Source of the DNA: Bacteroidaceae bacterium
GTDB lineage: Bacteria > Bacteroidota > Bacteroidia > Bacteroidales > Bacteroidaceae
DNA: 64,000 bases
Assembly (NCBI GenBank): GCA_024398475.1
Contig: JAKSJB010000010.1
Location: forward strand, 1-64,000
Direction of reading: 5' to 3'
The notes under the pieces were generated by a model that saw nothing but the letters and a program-made list of their open reading frames with translations, had not been told where the DNA came from and did no database searches. Below, piece by piece: positions 63,510 to 64,000 of this stretch (position 1 is the first letter of the stretch; each line of letters starts with the position of its first letter). The position numbers were made by a program, and so were the translations under genes.

Positions 63510-64000
63510 GTTTTCAGCGCAGTATAGCAATCACCCCAACAAGCCTCCACACCATCGCCGTCATCGTGATGGTGCTGTGGCTCGTGTCGGGACTCTTCTC
63601 CCCATCCCCCGTCCCCGCAGTTCCACGCGGCGACATCGGATGGTGGAATTCCCTCCCGTCATTCGTCCGCAATGAAGGCTGGAGCAACCTCCTGTTCGGA
63701 CTGCTCTCAGCCATCGCCACCATCTACATGCTGGCAGAACTCAACGTAGCAAACATACTCCTGCGCATAAACTCACGCATCATAAGCATAATATTCGGAG
63801 CCCTGATATGCAGCACCCCCTATCTCCATGCATTCCAACCCGGACTGCTCTCCATGCTGTGTATCCTCTTCTCCTATTTCAGCCTGTTCCGTTCCTATCA
63901 GATGGAACGCTCCTCAGGCCTCATCTACGTATCGTTCCTCTATCTGGGCATAGCCACACTCACAGTACCCAAACTGCTCTGGCTCACCCCCACCTACTGG
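63506..64000 (+). CDS. Integral membrane protein, partial (cut by window end)
   Basis: An ATG overlapping the purD stop (ATGA) opens a frame of 165 codons that continues past the window end without a stop. It begins [20 protein letters not shown] and has hydrophobic segments at about 17-32 ([16 protein letters not shown]), 63-78 ([16 protein letters not shown]), 90-105 and 112-130, with short polar loops. The hydrophobic pattern and translational coupling to purD show it is real. I do not recognise the family; multi-helix proteins of unknown function in this position are common in Bacteroidales. Confidence 0.75.
   Translation, partial: MSFQRSIAITPTSLHTIAVIVMVLWLVSGLFSPSPVPAVPRGDIGWWNSLPSFVRNEGWSNLLFGLLSAIATIYMLAELNVANILLRINSRIISIIFGALICSTPYLHAFQPGLLSMLCILFSYFSLFRSYQMERSSGLIYVSFLYLGIATLTVPKLLWLTPTYW

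Noticed and set aside
1..64000. tRNA, rRNA or other structured RNA genes
   Set aside because: No cloverleaf signature or rRNA sequence was recognised on either strand by eye; a covariance-model search would be decisive.

Overview
The window is chromosomal DNA from a Bacteroidales bacterium, most likely Prevotella-like. The evidence is the Bacteroidetes-type promoter (TTTG about 20 bases before TAnnTTTG, start codon shortly after, few Shine-Dalgarno sites), a SusC/SusD pair, a hybrid two-component sensor with an AraC output domain, short Por/T9SS-like tails on large secreted proteins, and the close match of the housekeeping proteins to that order. No rRNA, tRNA or CRISPR array was seen.

Layout. 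1-911 is a gene-free block of short-period repeats. 912-7780 holds an outer-membrane TonB-type receptor, a relic of an IS982-type transposase, a small exported protein, a nitroreductase-cupin pair and recG. 8123-11033 carries two glutamate dehydrogenase paralogues, each with its own promoter; by coenzyme motif one looks NADP-type and the other NAD-type. 11444-17624 is a SusC/SusD pair followed by an exported barrel-like protein. 17625-18537 is a relic region (18-bp inverted repeats, TGTATAG iterons, 33-bp repeats, an ATPase fragment). 18538-25733 holds malQ, mtaB with a glycosyltransferase, and a convergent pyrF / methionine sulfoxide reductase / histidine phosphatase operon. 26142-32742 is a GH98 glycosidase facing a 1119-residue secreted multi-module protein.

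33266-41039 is a five-gene leftward operon: membrane-anchored helical protein, processive QxxRW glycosyltransferase, TPR protein with an outer-membrane barrel, DUF4838 hydrolase-like protein, and a DUF1573-like lipoprotein. It has the parts list of a synthase-dependent exopolysaccharide export machine (Pga-like in architecture) and is the best candidate for an undescribed protein system. 41402-45884 is a ybeY-ctpA-coaD-parE housekeeping operon; 46089-49931 holds an acetyltransferase, an OmpA-family protein and metA, which continues into a U32 protein and a zinc-ribbon membrane protein. 52950-64000 contains a TM2 protein, an orphan hybrid two-component regulator, a glycosyltransferase, a DPP-IV-like peptidase, purD, and the start of a membrane protein cut by the window end.

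The most unusual DNA is non-coding. Intergenic spaces carry imperfect tandem arrays with fixed short periods: 6 (TTTGCG), 7 (GCCATTA), 8 (RAGTCWAC), 9 (GTTATAGAG or GATTTCGAG) and 11 bp (AAGTCCGCTGT / TACAGCGGTAG). They recur far apart, in both orientations, often in the same module order and often with dyad symmetry. I know of no name for this family; its function is not evident from the sequence.
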